From Acidobacteriota bacterium (GTDB lineage Bacteria > Acidobacteriota > Blastocatellia > RBC074), in the NCBI GenBank assembly GCA_013140935.1, contig JABFSD010000504.1, positions 1 to 5,467 of the forward strand: a stretch of DNA of 5,467 nt, read 5' to 3'. Of the stretch, positions 1 through 5,467 are shown in pieces. The position numbers and the translations under genes were made by a program. The first letter of the stretch is position 1. Every line of letters starts with the position of its first letter. The notes beneath the pieces are model-generated. The model did not search any database. It saw only the letters and a program-made list of their open reading frames with translations, and had not been told where the DNA came from.

Positions 1-60
1 ATCCATTGAAGAGGAAAGGCGATTCGCAGATTCAGAATTGGGGTACAAAGTCGCTCCGCC

Positions 61-633
61 TTAGTTCAGGTTGCCCTGAGTTAAATCAATAGACGCGCCG
101 GCCGCCGTGAGTCGCAAGCCGCGCAGGTTCGTATCATCCTTTGCCTCATTTGTCTTTGCCGCATTTGTAGTCGCGGCGAAATAAAGAAAGCCGCGCCGCT
201 CGGCTTGGGGTTCCAGTGAGAACGTCGTCAGACACGCCAGCCCTTCGTATTGCGCCAGCGTATTCGCATAAGCCGCTTGGGCAAAAAGCAGGTTGCCATA
301 AAATTTCATCACTCGTTGGAGCGCCTGTTTCGGCGACAACGGTTTGAGCAGCGCGCCCGTAGCGTCTTGCAAAGCAAAGGCAACGGGCTGCGCAGCCGCC
401 GTGCGATTGGCGATGCGCACGTCAACGACGACGACGCCCGCCAGCAAAAGGTTCGCATCGAACTGTTCGAGCAATTCGTCACTGGTCAACAAGCGCGCCG
501 CCAATGCCACGTCTTTTGCTTCATTTGGCAACACCGGAGCCGCCACTTTCGGCGTAGGCGCGACACGATATAACTGTCCGCTGCATCCGCTGAACAGCAT
601 CAATACAGCACAAAATCCGATCAGCCACTTCAT
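61..633 (-). CDS. Small predicted outer-membrane-type lipoprotein, function unknown
   Basis: This encodes a 190-residue protein with a short lipoprotein signal: Lys2, a hydrophobic stretch over residues 3-14, then F-S-G-C with the lipidated cysteine at Cys17. The mature protein should be anchored in a membrane facing the periplasm. Asp and Glu are absent right after the cysteine, which fits outer-membrane sorting under E. coli-like rules (inference). The body has a hydrophobic beta-like stretch near residues 62-76 and a helical-looking middle around 100-130. A hydrophilic linker at 153-169 contains the duplicated motif TNAAK-TNEAK. I do not recognise the family, and no catalytic motif is visible. 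The start at 633 is chosen because it leads straight into the signal peptide; no good Shine-Dalgarno sequence precedes it. The gene is divergent from the DUF4139 gene, so the two may share control. It is complete, ending in TAA. I am confident that it is a gene, less so about its role. Confidence 0.8.
   Translation of the reverse strand: MKWLIGFCAVLMLFSGCSGQLYRVAPTPKVAAPVLPNEAKDVALAARLLTSDELLEQFDANLLLAGVVVVDVRIANRTAAAQPVAFALQDATGALLKPLSPKQALQRVMKFYGNLLFAQAAYANTLAQYEGLACLTTFSLEPQAERRGFLYFAATTNAAKTNEAKDDTNLRGLRLTAAGASIDLTQGNLN
139..168 (-). repeat. 15-bp tandem duplication (2 copies) inside the lipoprotein gene
   Basis: Two adjacent 15-bp units (139-153 and 154-168) differ at a single base (146 T versus 161 G). 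They are in frame and encode TNEAK and TNAAK in the lipoprotein, at residues 161-165 and 156-160. The unit length is a multiple of three, so the duplication lengthens a hydrophilic linker without breaking the frame. It is probably a slippage-type expansion in a tolerant loop. Confidence 0.75.
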
Positions 634-672
634 AGGCGCATTATCGGCATCGGCGGCAGAAAGGCCAGTAGG

Positions 673-691
673 CTTTTGCCATCCGCAAAAG
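673..691. repeat. Short inverted repeat, possible operator
   Basis: CTTTTGC (673-679) and GCAAAAG (685-691) are perfect 7-bp inverted arms around a 5-nt spacer. The right arm touches both candidate -10 boxes, so a dimeric regulator bound here could control both divergent genes. A repeat this short can occur by chance. No second copy was seen in the window. Confidence 0.3.
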
Positions 692-720
692 TATAGTGAC
701 GCGCGGCAACCGAAACTTAC

Positions 721-726
721 GGAGGT
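721..726 (+). promoter_or_regulatory. Strong Shine-Dalgarno site for the DUF4139 gene
   Basis: GGAGGT pairs with six bases of the usual 16S rRNA 3' end. It lies 8 nt before the ATG at 735, close to ideal spacing. It fixes the start of the DUF4139 gene and therefore its signal peptide. Confidence 0.85.
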
Positions 727-734
727 AACTTTTC

Positions 735-2261
735 ATGCGAAGACGAACGAAATTTTATTCAAGCTGGGCGCTCATCTGCGCCTTGTGCTTCAGTCCCAAC
801 CTGATCGCCGCGCGCGATTTCGACAACCCCTCAAATAAAAATAATGAAGGTAAAACCGGAGGCAAAATGAATCCCGAGCCCTCAACACAACAGGTCGGCA
901 CGAGCACGCTCGAAGAACAAAAGAGCGTCGCCATCACCGTTTACAATTCCAATCTCGGACTGGTCAAAGACACGCGTACCTTGCGTATTCCGCGTGGCAC
1001 GTCGCAGTTGCGCTTCATGGATGTAGCCCAACAAATCAACGCCACTTCCGTTCACATTAAATCCATCACCGCCGCCGATGCGCTGAACGTGGTCGAGCAA
1101 AGTTATGAATACGATTTGCTCAATCCGCAAAAGCTGCTCGACAAATATGTGGGCAAGGAAATCACGCTCGTGTTGCGCACGGTGCAAAACAATTCCGAAA
1201 CGTTGACGCCGACCAAAGCCACGCTGCTTTCCAACAACAACGGACAGGTTTGGCAAATCGGCGATCAGATCATCATCAATCCGACCAACATCGCCGAGAT
1301 GCGTTTTAACAGCTTGCCGCAAGACTTAATCGCCAAGCCGACTTTAGTTTGGACGCTCACCAACACGGGCGCGGAATCGCATACAGTCGAGGCGTCTTAC
1401 CTCACGCAGGGTATGGGCTGGCGGTCTGATTACGTCGTAGTCGTCAATCAAAATGACACGAAAGCGGATTTGAATGGCTGGGTTACGATCAACAACAACA
1501 GCGGAACGGCTTATCGCAACGCCGAACTCAAACTCGTCGCGGGCGATGTCAATCGCGTGCGCGATGACGTGCAAGCAGGCGGACGGATGAAAATGATGGA
1601 AATGGCCGCTGCCGCTCCGCAACCGCAATTTCAGGAACAGTCGTTTTTTGAATACCACCTTTACAGTTTGCAACGCGCGACGACGCTCAAGAACAACGAA
1701 ACTAAGCAAATCAGTTTGCTCTCCGCCGCCAATCTCAACGTCAAAAAAGAATTGATCGTGAATGGACAGGCTTTTTATTTTCAGGGCTACAACAATCCGG
1801 GCGAGCCGGTGAAAGAGAAGGTCGGCGTTTATGTAGGCTTCAGAAACGCGAAGGAAAACAATCTCGGCTTGCCACTGCCTGCCGGGGTCGTGCGCGTTTA
1901 CAAAGCTGACACGACGGGCGCGCAACAATTCGTTGGCGAAGACCGCATTGACCATACACCCAAAGACGAGAACGTGCGCATCAAGCTCGGCGATGCGTTC
2001 GACGTAGTCGCCGAACGCAAGCAGATGGATTACAAAAACATCGCGCGGCGCGTGTTCGAATATGCTTACGAAATTCGCATCCGCAACCACAAGGACGAAG
2101 CCATCACGGTCATCGTCAACGAACCCATCGGCGGCGATTGGGAAATCGTGAGTTCGACTTTTCCGGCGGAAAAGACTGCGGCCTTTGCCGCGCGCTTCAC
2201 CGTGCCCGTCGCCAAAGACGGAGAGGCCGTGCTGAATTATCGCGTGCGCGTGAAGTTTTAA
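735..2261 (+). CDS. Secreted DUF4139-domain protein
   Basis: This encodes a 508-residue protein. Residues 1-26 look like a Sec signal peptide: basic start MRRR, hydrophobic core about 10-25, and possible cleavage after I-A-A. A polar linker runs to about residue 60. The N-terminal beta-rich part begins with the block [17 protein letters not shown] (65-81), followed by [17 protein letters not shown] near 124-140. The DUF4139 core follows, with W229, DY 232-233, the [10 protein letters not shown] block (248-257) and [14 protein letters not shown] (262-275). A flexible Met/Ala/Gln-rich stretch spans about 283-302, then FFEYHLYSL (304-312), then [14 protein letters not shown] (379-392), with beta-strand-like sequence to the end. 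The family has no settled biochemical function, and I see no enzyme motif. By composition it should be an extracytoplasmic beta-sandwich protein. The start is supported by GGAGGT at 721. A second in-frame ATG at 867 also has GGAGG before it. Its 3' end overlaps the convergent glycosyltransferase gene by 4 bp. Confidence 0.88.
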   Translation: MRRRTKFYSSWALICALCFSPNLIAARDFDNPSNKNNEGKTGGKMNPEPSTQQVGTSTLEEQKSVAITVYNSNLGLVKDTRTLRIPRGTSQLRFMDVAQQINATSVHIKSITAADALNVVEQSYEYDLLNPQKLLDKYVGKEITLVLRTVQNNSETLTPTKATLLSNNNGQVWQIGDQIIINPTNIAEMRFNSLPQDLIAKPTLVWTLTNTGAESHTVEASYLTQGMGWRSDYVVVVNQNDTKADLNGWVTINNNSGTAYRNAELKLVAGDVNRVRDDVQAGGRMKMMEMAAAAPQPQFQEQSFFEYHLYSLQRATTLKNNETKQISLLSAANLNVKKELIVNGQAFYFQGYNNPGEPVKEKVGVYVGFRNAKENNLGLPLPAGVVRVYKADTTGAQQFVGEDRIDHTPKDENVRIKLGDAFDVVAERKQMDYKNIARRVFEYAYEIRIRNHKDEAITVIVNEPIGGDWEIVSSTFPAEKTAAFAARFTVPVAKDGEAVLNYRVRVKF

Positions 2262-3436
2262 CCCAAGCCGCGCGCTTGCCAGTACTTTAAGACTTCCCGC
2301 GCTACGTCATCCCAACTGCGCGCGCCGCCCGAAACCGCGATCACGTCGCGCGACCAATCTTTTTGCAACGCCGTTTGCAAACGCGCAGCGAAGCCCTGCG
2401 CATTCGTTTCATCAGCAGGCACGAGCAAACCGAAACGATCATCCGTGACGAGTTCGTTGATGCCGCCTACGTCAGAAGCGACGACGGGCGTGCCGCAAGC
2501 GAGGGCTTCGACCACCACGTTGGGACAGCCTTCGCGGTGGCTGGCAAGCGCGAAAACATCTGCCGCCGCGTACCAATCGCCGAGTTCGGTTTGCGGTTTG
2601 GCTCCAACGAGCGAGATGCGTTCGCTGTGGCCGTGAGCGGCGATGTGGGCTTGCAGGCTCTCGCGTTCGGGGCCTTGCCCGATGACGTAAAGCCGCGCGT
2701 CAAGAGACGGCATCGCATCAATCAAACGATCAATCCCTTTGAGCGGAACGAGCGCACCAACCGTCAAAATGATTTTCGCTTCGCGCGGCAAGCCGAGCTT
2801 TGCCCGCGCTGCGGCTCTGTCGCGCGGATAAAAGAATTGTGCATCAATGCCGTTGCGAATCACGGCGATCTTTTCATCGGGGATGCTGAGTTCGATCATT
2901 CTTTGTTTGAGGGCTGCGCTCACGGCAACGATGGCTTGCGCGCTTTGCAAGGCTTGCTGAATGCGCGGACGAATCAGCGGCATCGTCGAAAACAAATTGA
3001 TGTCAGTGCCGCGCGCCGAAAGCGAGACGGGAATATTCAAAGCCTGTCCGATGCGCATCGCCGCCGCGCCGTCGGGGTAAACATAATGCGCGTCAATCAA
3101 ATCTATTGGCTGTTCGCGGTGTAGCTTTGCAACCGTTGCCAGCGCACCGTTCGCCATCCAGCGCGCGTATTGCGTCATCCCTACTTTGGGCGGATTGAAA
3201 TAACGCGGATGCCACGTCGGCAAGCCTGCAATCTCTTCTTGCTCAGGCAGACTTGCCAGTCGTCGCCAGTGCGCCGGAACAAAGTTGAAATTGAGTGACT
3301 TGGGGAAATAGGGAACGGGAGCTACGACACGCACATTAGCGTGTGATGCGAGTGCGAGAGAGCGATGCTTAACGAATACGCCGAAATTGGGCTGTTCGCG
3401 GTTGGGGAATAGTGAGGTGAAAGTGACAATGTTCAT
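2258..3436 (-). CDS. Family 4 (GT-B) glycosyltransferase, probably exopolysaccharide assembly
   Basis: This encodes a 392-residue cytosolic or membrane-associated enzyme that should transfer a sugar from a nucleotide-activated donor to a lipid-linked or growing glycan, retaining anomeric configuration. The N-terminal acceptor half starts TFTSLFPN (5-12) and has GVFVKHR (19-25), DAHYVYPDG (115-123) and SARGTDIN (140-147). The donor half has RNGID (194-198), the [13 protein letters not shown] segment (224-236, with Lys233) and the GT4 signature E-x7-E (Glu302 and Glu310 in EGCPNVVVE). Length and domain order match intact GT4 enzymes; the sugar cannot be read from the sequence. I chose the ATG at 3436 because relatives begin with this kind of M-x-I-x-T-F-T-S block. 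An in-frame GTG at 3448 would add four residues (MRKQ). Neither has a good Shine-Dalgarno sequence. It lies 131 bp downstream of the amidotransferase gene on the same strand, so co-transcription through the intervening palindrome is likely. Confidence 0.92.
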   Translation of the reverse strand: MNIVTFTSLFPNREQPNFGVFVKHRSLALASHANVRVVAPVPYFPKSLNFNFVPAHWRRLASLPEQEEIAGLPTWHPRYFNPPKVGMTQYARWMANGALATVAKLHREQPIDLIDAHYVYPDGAAAMRIGQALNIPVSLSARGTDINLFSTMPLIRPRIQQALQSAQAIVAVSAALKQRMIELSIPDEKIAVIRNGIDAQFFYPRDRAAARAKLGLPREAKIILTVGALVPLKGIDRLIDAMPSLDARLYVIGQGPERESLQAHIAAHGHSERISLVGAKPQTELGDWYAAADVFALASHREGCPNVVVEALACGTPVVASDVGGINELVTDDRFGLLVPADETNAQGFAARLQTALQKDWSRDVIAVSGGARSWDDVAREVLKYWQARGLG

Positions 3437-3451
3437 TTGCTTGCGCACATC

Positions 3452-3550
3452 ATCATTGCACCTTGTCCCTTACCCATTGATCATTGTTAAGCAAGGACAT
3501 GCTCTATCTTGCTAACAATGGTCAATGGGTAAGGGACAAGGGACAATGTT
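3452..3550. repeat. Long near-perfect palindrome built of mirrored 7-bp units
   Basis: The core arms 3461-3495 and 3508-3541 pair at every position except one mismatch (3481/3521) and one unpaired base (3490), leaving a 12-nt loop. Pairing resumes further out (3454-3458 with 3544-3548). The right arm can be read as five consecutive heptamers from 3516: CAATGGT, CAATGGG, TAAGGGA, CAAGGGA, CAATGTT. The left arm, read on the minus strand from 3486 down to 3452, gives CAATGAT, CAATGGG, TAAGGGA, CAAGGTG, CAATGAT. It fills most of the spacer between the amidotransferase stop (3568) and the glycosyltransferase start (3436), and would form a large stem-loop in the shared transcript. A run of five T (3549-3553) follows it on the plus strand only. 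It resembles dispersed extragenic palindromic or heptamer-type repeats. No target-site duplication or transposase is apparent. The structure is certain; its function is unknown. Confidence 0.9.
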
Positions 3551-3567
3551 TTTACCGATTCGAAGAG

Positions 3568-5457
3568 CTATGCCACACCCACTCTGAATGTCCTTTGCCA
3601 CAATCGAAACATCAAAATCGTCCACAGCGTCCGCGACTGATCGCGCAGCCCGGATTGATGCGCTTGCCAAAGCTGCTGGACGTGCGCGGCATTCAACAAG
3701 CCGTCTTTCATCGAAGCGTCGAACAACAGGCTTTCTGCCAGCGGACGCATTTCGCCGCGCAGCCATTCTGCTGCGGGTAAAACAAAGCCTTGCTTGCGGC
3801 GCGTCAAAATATCGGGCGGCAGGATGCGGCTGACGGCGCGTTTGAAGATGTACTTCCCTGCTCCGTTGCGTAGCTTCAAGCTCGTAGGCATACGCGCCGC
3901 CAATTCCATGACTTTGTGATCGAGCAGCGGGCAACGCACTTCGAGCGAGACGGCCATGCTGGCGCGGTCTACTTTCACCAAAATGTCGTCGGTCAGATAA
4001 GTCTTGATGTCAACGTATTGCGCCCGCGCCACCGGGTCGGTCGTCGTCGCACGGGCGTAGTGTTCGTCGAATACATTGAACGGATCGTAGCCTGTCAGTT
4101 CGCGTTGCAAGTCGTTCGCCAATAAGGCCGAACGCTGTTGCGCGAGCGCGCCATAAACCGACGTGAAATAGCCGCGCGCCGGATCGAGCGATAAATTCTT
4201 GAACGTTGATTTCGCGCGCAGCGGTTGCGGCAACCAATCGGCTTTGGGATAAACCGCCGCCATCGCGCCAAACACCGGCTGCCGCAATGCCGCAGGCACA
4301 AACGCACGCACGCGATTCTCGGCCGCATCAAAAGCGTAGCGCCGATAGCCCGCGAAACTTTCATCGCCGCCATCGCCTGACAATGCGACGGTGACGAATT
4401 CGCGCGCGGCTTGCGAGACATAAAACGTAGGAACCGCCGACGCATCGGCAAAGGGTTCGTCATAATGCCACGCGAGTTTTTCGATGACTTCGACGGCGCG
4501 CGGTGTGACGATGCGTTCGTGATGATCGGCGTTGAGGCTTTCGGCAAAGCGGCGCGCATCGTTGGCTTCGCTATATTTTTCTGCCGAAAAACCAATCGAA
4601 GCCGTGACCACGGGCTGTTGCGTCAGGTCGCTCATCAGCTTCACGACGGTCGAAGAATCTACGCCGCCTGAGAGAAACGCGCCGAGCGGAACTTCGCTCA
4701 TCAGACGCACATCCACGGCTTCGCGCAAGGCGTCAATCAGTTGCCCCGTCCATTCTTCTTCGCTGCGTTCTTCGACGTGGCTGAAATCAATGTCCCAGTA
4801 TTGCTGCTCGCGTAATCCGCTGGGCGTAACGATGAGATAGTGTCCGGCGCGCAGCTTCCTCGCCGCTTTGAATATCGTCTTCGGCGCAGGCACGTAATAG
4901 TAAGTGAAGTAATCGGCGACGGCTTCGCGGTTGAGTTCGCGCGGTACGAGCGGATGCTGTAATAAACATTTCAACTCAGAGCCAAACGCGAGGACGCCTT
5001 GCGTGTCGGCATAATATAAAGGCTTTTTGCCTACGCGGTCGCGCGCGAGCAGCATCGTTTGCTTACGCGAATCCCAAATCGCCAGCGCGAACATGCCGCG
5101 CAACATCGCTACGCATTGCTCGCCGAATTCTTCATACAAGTGAACGATGGTTTCGGTGTCAGAGCGCGTCTTGAGCGTATGGCCTTTGGCTTCGACGAGC
5201 GCAGCGAGTTCTTTGTAGTTATAAATCTCGCCGTTGAAGACAATCGCAACTGAACCGTCTTCGTTAAAAATGGGTTGATGTCCGCCGCTGACATCAATGA
5301 TCGAGAGGCGGCGATGGCCGAGTCCGGCGCGACCCGCGAGATGAAAGCCGTCATCGTCCGGCCCGCGATGCGCGATCACATCCGTCATCCGTTGCAGGAC
5401 GGATTGCTCCACCGGTCGTTCGCTCGCGTAATGGTAAAGGCCCGTGATGCCGCACAT
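3568..5457 (-). CDS. asnB: Asparagine synthetase B-type glutamine amidotransferase (glutamine-hydrolysing)
   Basis: This encodes a complete 629-residue enzyme, a usual length for the family. The N-terminal class II glutaminase domain (about 2-205) starts MCG, so Cys2 becomes the nucleophile after Met removal. It carries HRGPDDDG (30-37), GHRRLSIID (47-55), FNGEIYN (74-80), RSDTE (98-102) and [11 protein letters not shown] (139-149). The synthetase domain has the ATP pyrophosphatase loop SGGVDSS (263-269), SGDGGDE (360-366), RCPLLDH (508-514) and RRKQGFVLP (553-561). Glutamine-derived ammonia would be channelled to an adenylated carboxylate, either aspartate or a sugar acid or other carboxylate of a surface glycan. 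Next to a GT4 gene, the second is plausible. Overall style and neighbour resemble the amidotransferase of exosortase (XrtA)/PEP-CTERM exopolysaccharide loci, but the substrate cannot be told from motifs. Only 10 bp precede the start, and no Shine-Dalgarno sequence is visible in them. Function class is very secure; the physiological role and gene symbol less so. Confidence 0.95.
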   Translation of the reverse strand: MCGITGLYHYASERPVEQSVLQRMTDVIAHRGPDDDGFHLAGRAGLGHRRLSIIDVSGGHQPIFNEDGSVAIVFNGEIYNYKELAALVEAKGHTLKTRSDTETIVHLYEEFGEQCVAMLRGMFALAIWDSRKQTMLLARDRVGKKPLYYADTQGVLAFGSELKCLLQHPLVPRELNREAVADYFTYYYVPAPKTIFKAARKLRAGHYLIVTPSGLREQQYWDIDFSHVEERSEEEWTGQLIDALREAVDVRLMSEVPLGAFLSGGVDSSTVVKLMSDLTQQPVVTASIGFSAEKYSEANDARRFAESLNADHHERIVTPRAVEVIEKLAWHYDEPFADASAVPTFYVSQAAREFVTVALSGDGGDESFAGYRRYAFDAAENRVRAFVPAALRQPVFGAMAAVYPKADWLPQPLRAKSTFKNLSLDPARGYFTSVYGALAQQRSALLANDLQRELTGYDPFNVFDEHYARATTTDPVARAQYVDIKTYLTDDILVKVDRASMAVSLEVRCPLLDHKVMELAARMPTSLKLRNGAGKYIFKRAVSRILPPDILTRRKQGFVLPAAEWLRGEMRPLAESLLFDASMKDGLLNAAHVQQLWQAHQSGLRDQSRTLWTILMFRLWQRTFRVGVA

Positions 5458-5467
5458 AGGAAATCGG

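Larger units (their letters stand above)
634..734. promoter_or_regulatory. Divergent intergenic region with candidate overlapping promoters
   Basis: This is the only spacer from which both the lipoprotein gene (leftward) and the DUF4139 gene (rightward) can be transcribed, so at least one promoter is expected here. On the plus strand TATAGT (692-697) matches the sigma-70 -10 consensus at 5 of 6 bases and would place transcription start near 704. On the minus strand TATACT (695-690) also matches at 5 of 6 and overlaps the first. I find no convincing -35 box at the right distance for either. The hexamers lie beside a 7-bp inverted repeat. The location is strongly implied, but the exact boxes are tentative. 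Confidence 0.45.

Noticed and set aside
1..60. Possible partial gene or terminator at the left edge
   Set aside because: No convincing stem-loop with a T run and no frame with recognisable protein sequence is visible in these 60 bases.
344..838. Plus-strand open frame of 164 codons overlapping the lipoprotein gene and the start of the DUF4139 gene
   Set aside because: It is antisense to a clear lipoprotein frame and then out of frame with a well-supported gene. Its Ala/Ser/Thr-rich low-complexity product has no recognisable motif.
1344..2090. Minus-strand open frame of 248 codons inside the DUF4139 gene
   Set aside because: It is a mirror of a well-supported coding frame in moderately GC-rich DNA, without recognisable domains. 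The sense frame has the signal peptide, Shine-Dalgarno sequence and family motifs.
2363..3124. Plus-strand open frame of 253 codons opposite the glycosyltransferase
   Set aside because: It is antisense to a complete GT4 enzyme with all its motifs. The product is Arg-rich and without domains, as expected for a shadow frame.
3452..3550. CRISPR array or integron attachment site
   Set aside because: The 7-bp units are contiguous and degenerate with no spacers, which excludes a CRISPR array. No integrase or typical attC core sites were seen.
3484..3780. Plus-strand open frame of 98 codons starting inside the palindrome
   Set aside because: Most of it is antisense to the 3' end of the amidotransferase gene. 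Its start falls in the repeat arm and no plausible ribosome site precedes it.

Overview
This window looks like chromosomal DNA from a free-living, diderm (outer-membrane) bacterium of moderately high GC. An acidobacterium, perhaps of the Blastocatellia type, is my best guess. It rests on the style of the DUF4139-like protein and on the asparagine-synthetase-like gene next to a family 4 glycosyltransferase. No rRNA or other marker gene confirms it. The window has four protein-coding genes, all apparently intact. I see no tRNA or rRNA gene, transposase or CRISPR array.

Left part (1-2261): a small predicted lipoprotein gene on the minus strand (61-633) is divergent from a secreted DUF4139-type protein gene on the plus strand (735-2261). 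The 101-bp spacer between them holds a 7-bp inverted repeat, two overlapping -10-like hexamers facing opposite ways, and a strong Shine-Dalgarno sequence for the plus gene only. Positions 1-60 lie downstream of the lipoprotein gene and show nothing I can name.

Right part (2258-5467): two minus-strand genes, read right to left. First is a complete class II glutamine amidotransferase of the asparagine synthetase B family (3568-5457). Then comes a GT4 glycosyltransferase (2258-3436). This pair is typical of exopolysaccharide loci, including those linked to exosortase/PEP-CTERM systems, but no exosortase is visible here. The glycosyltransferase runs tail-to-tail into the DUF4139 gene, and their stop codons overlap within 4 bp.

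The most unusual feature is the 131-bp spacer between the amidotransferase and the glycosyltransferase. It holds a roughly 99-bp, almost perfect palindrome (3452-3550). Each arm contains five degenerate 7-bp units related to CAAGGGA/CAATGGG, mirrored about a short loop. The end of the palindrome lies about 15 bp before the likely glycosyltransferase start, which has no good Shine-Dalgarno sequence of its own. A tiny reading frame leaving the hairpin ends in an ATGA overlap with that start. The element may be a dispersed repeat, an mRNA processing or attenuation structure, or a terminator for plus-strand read-through.
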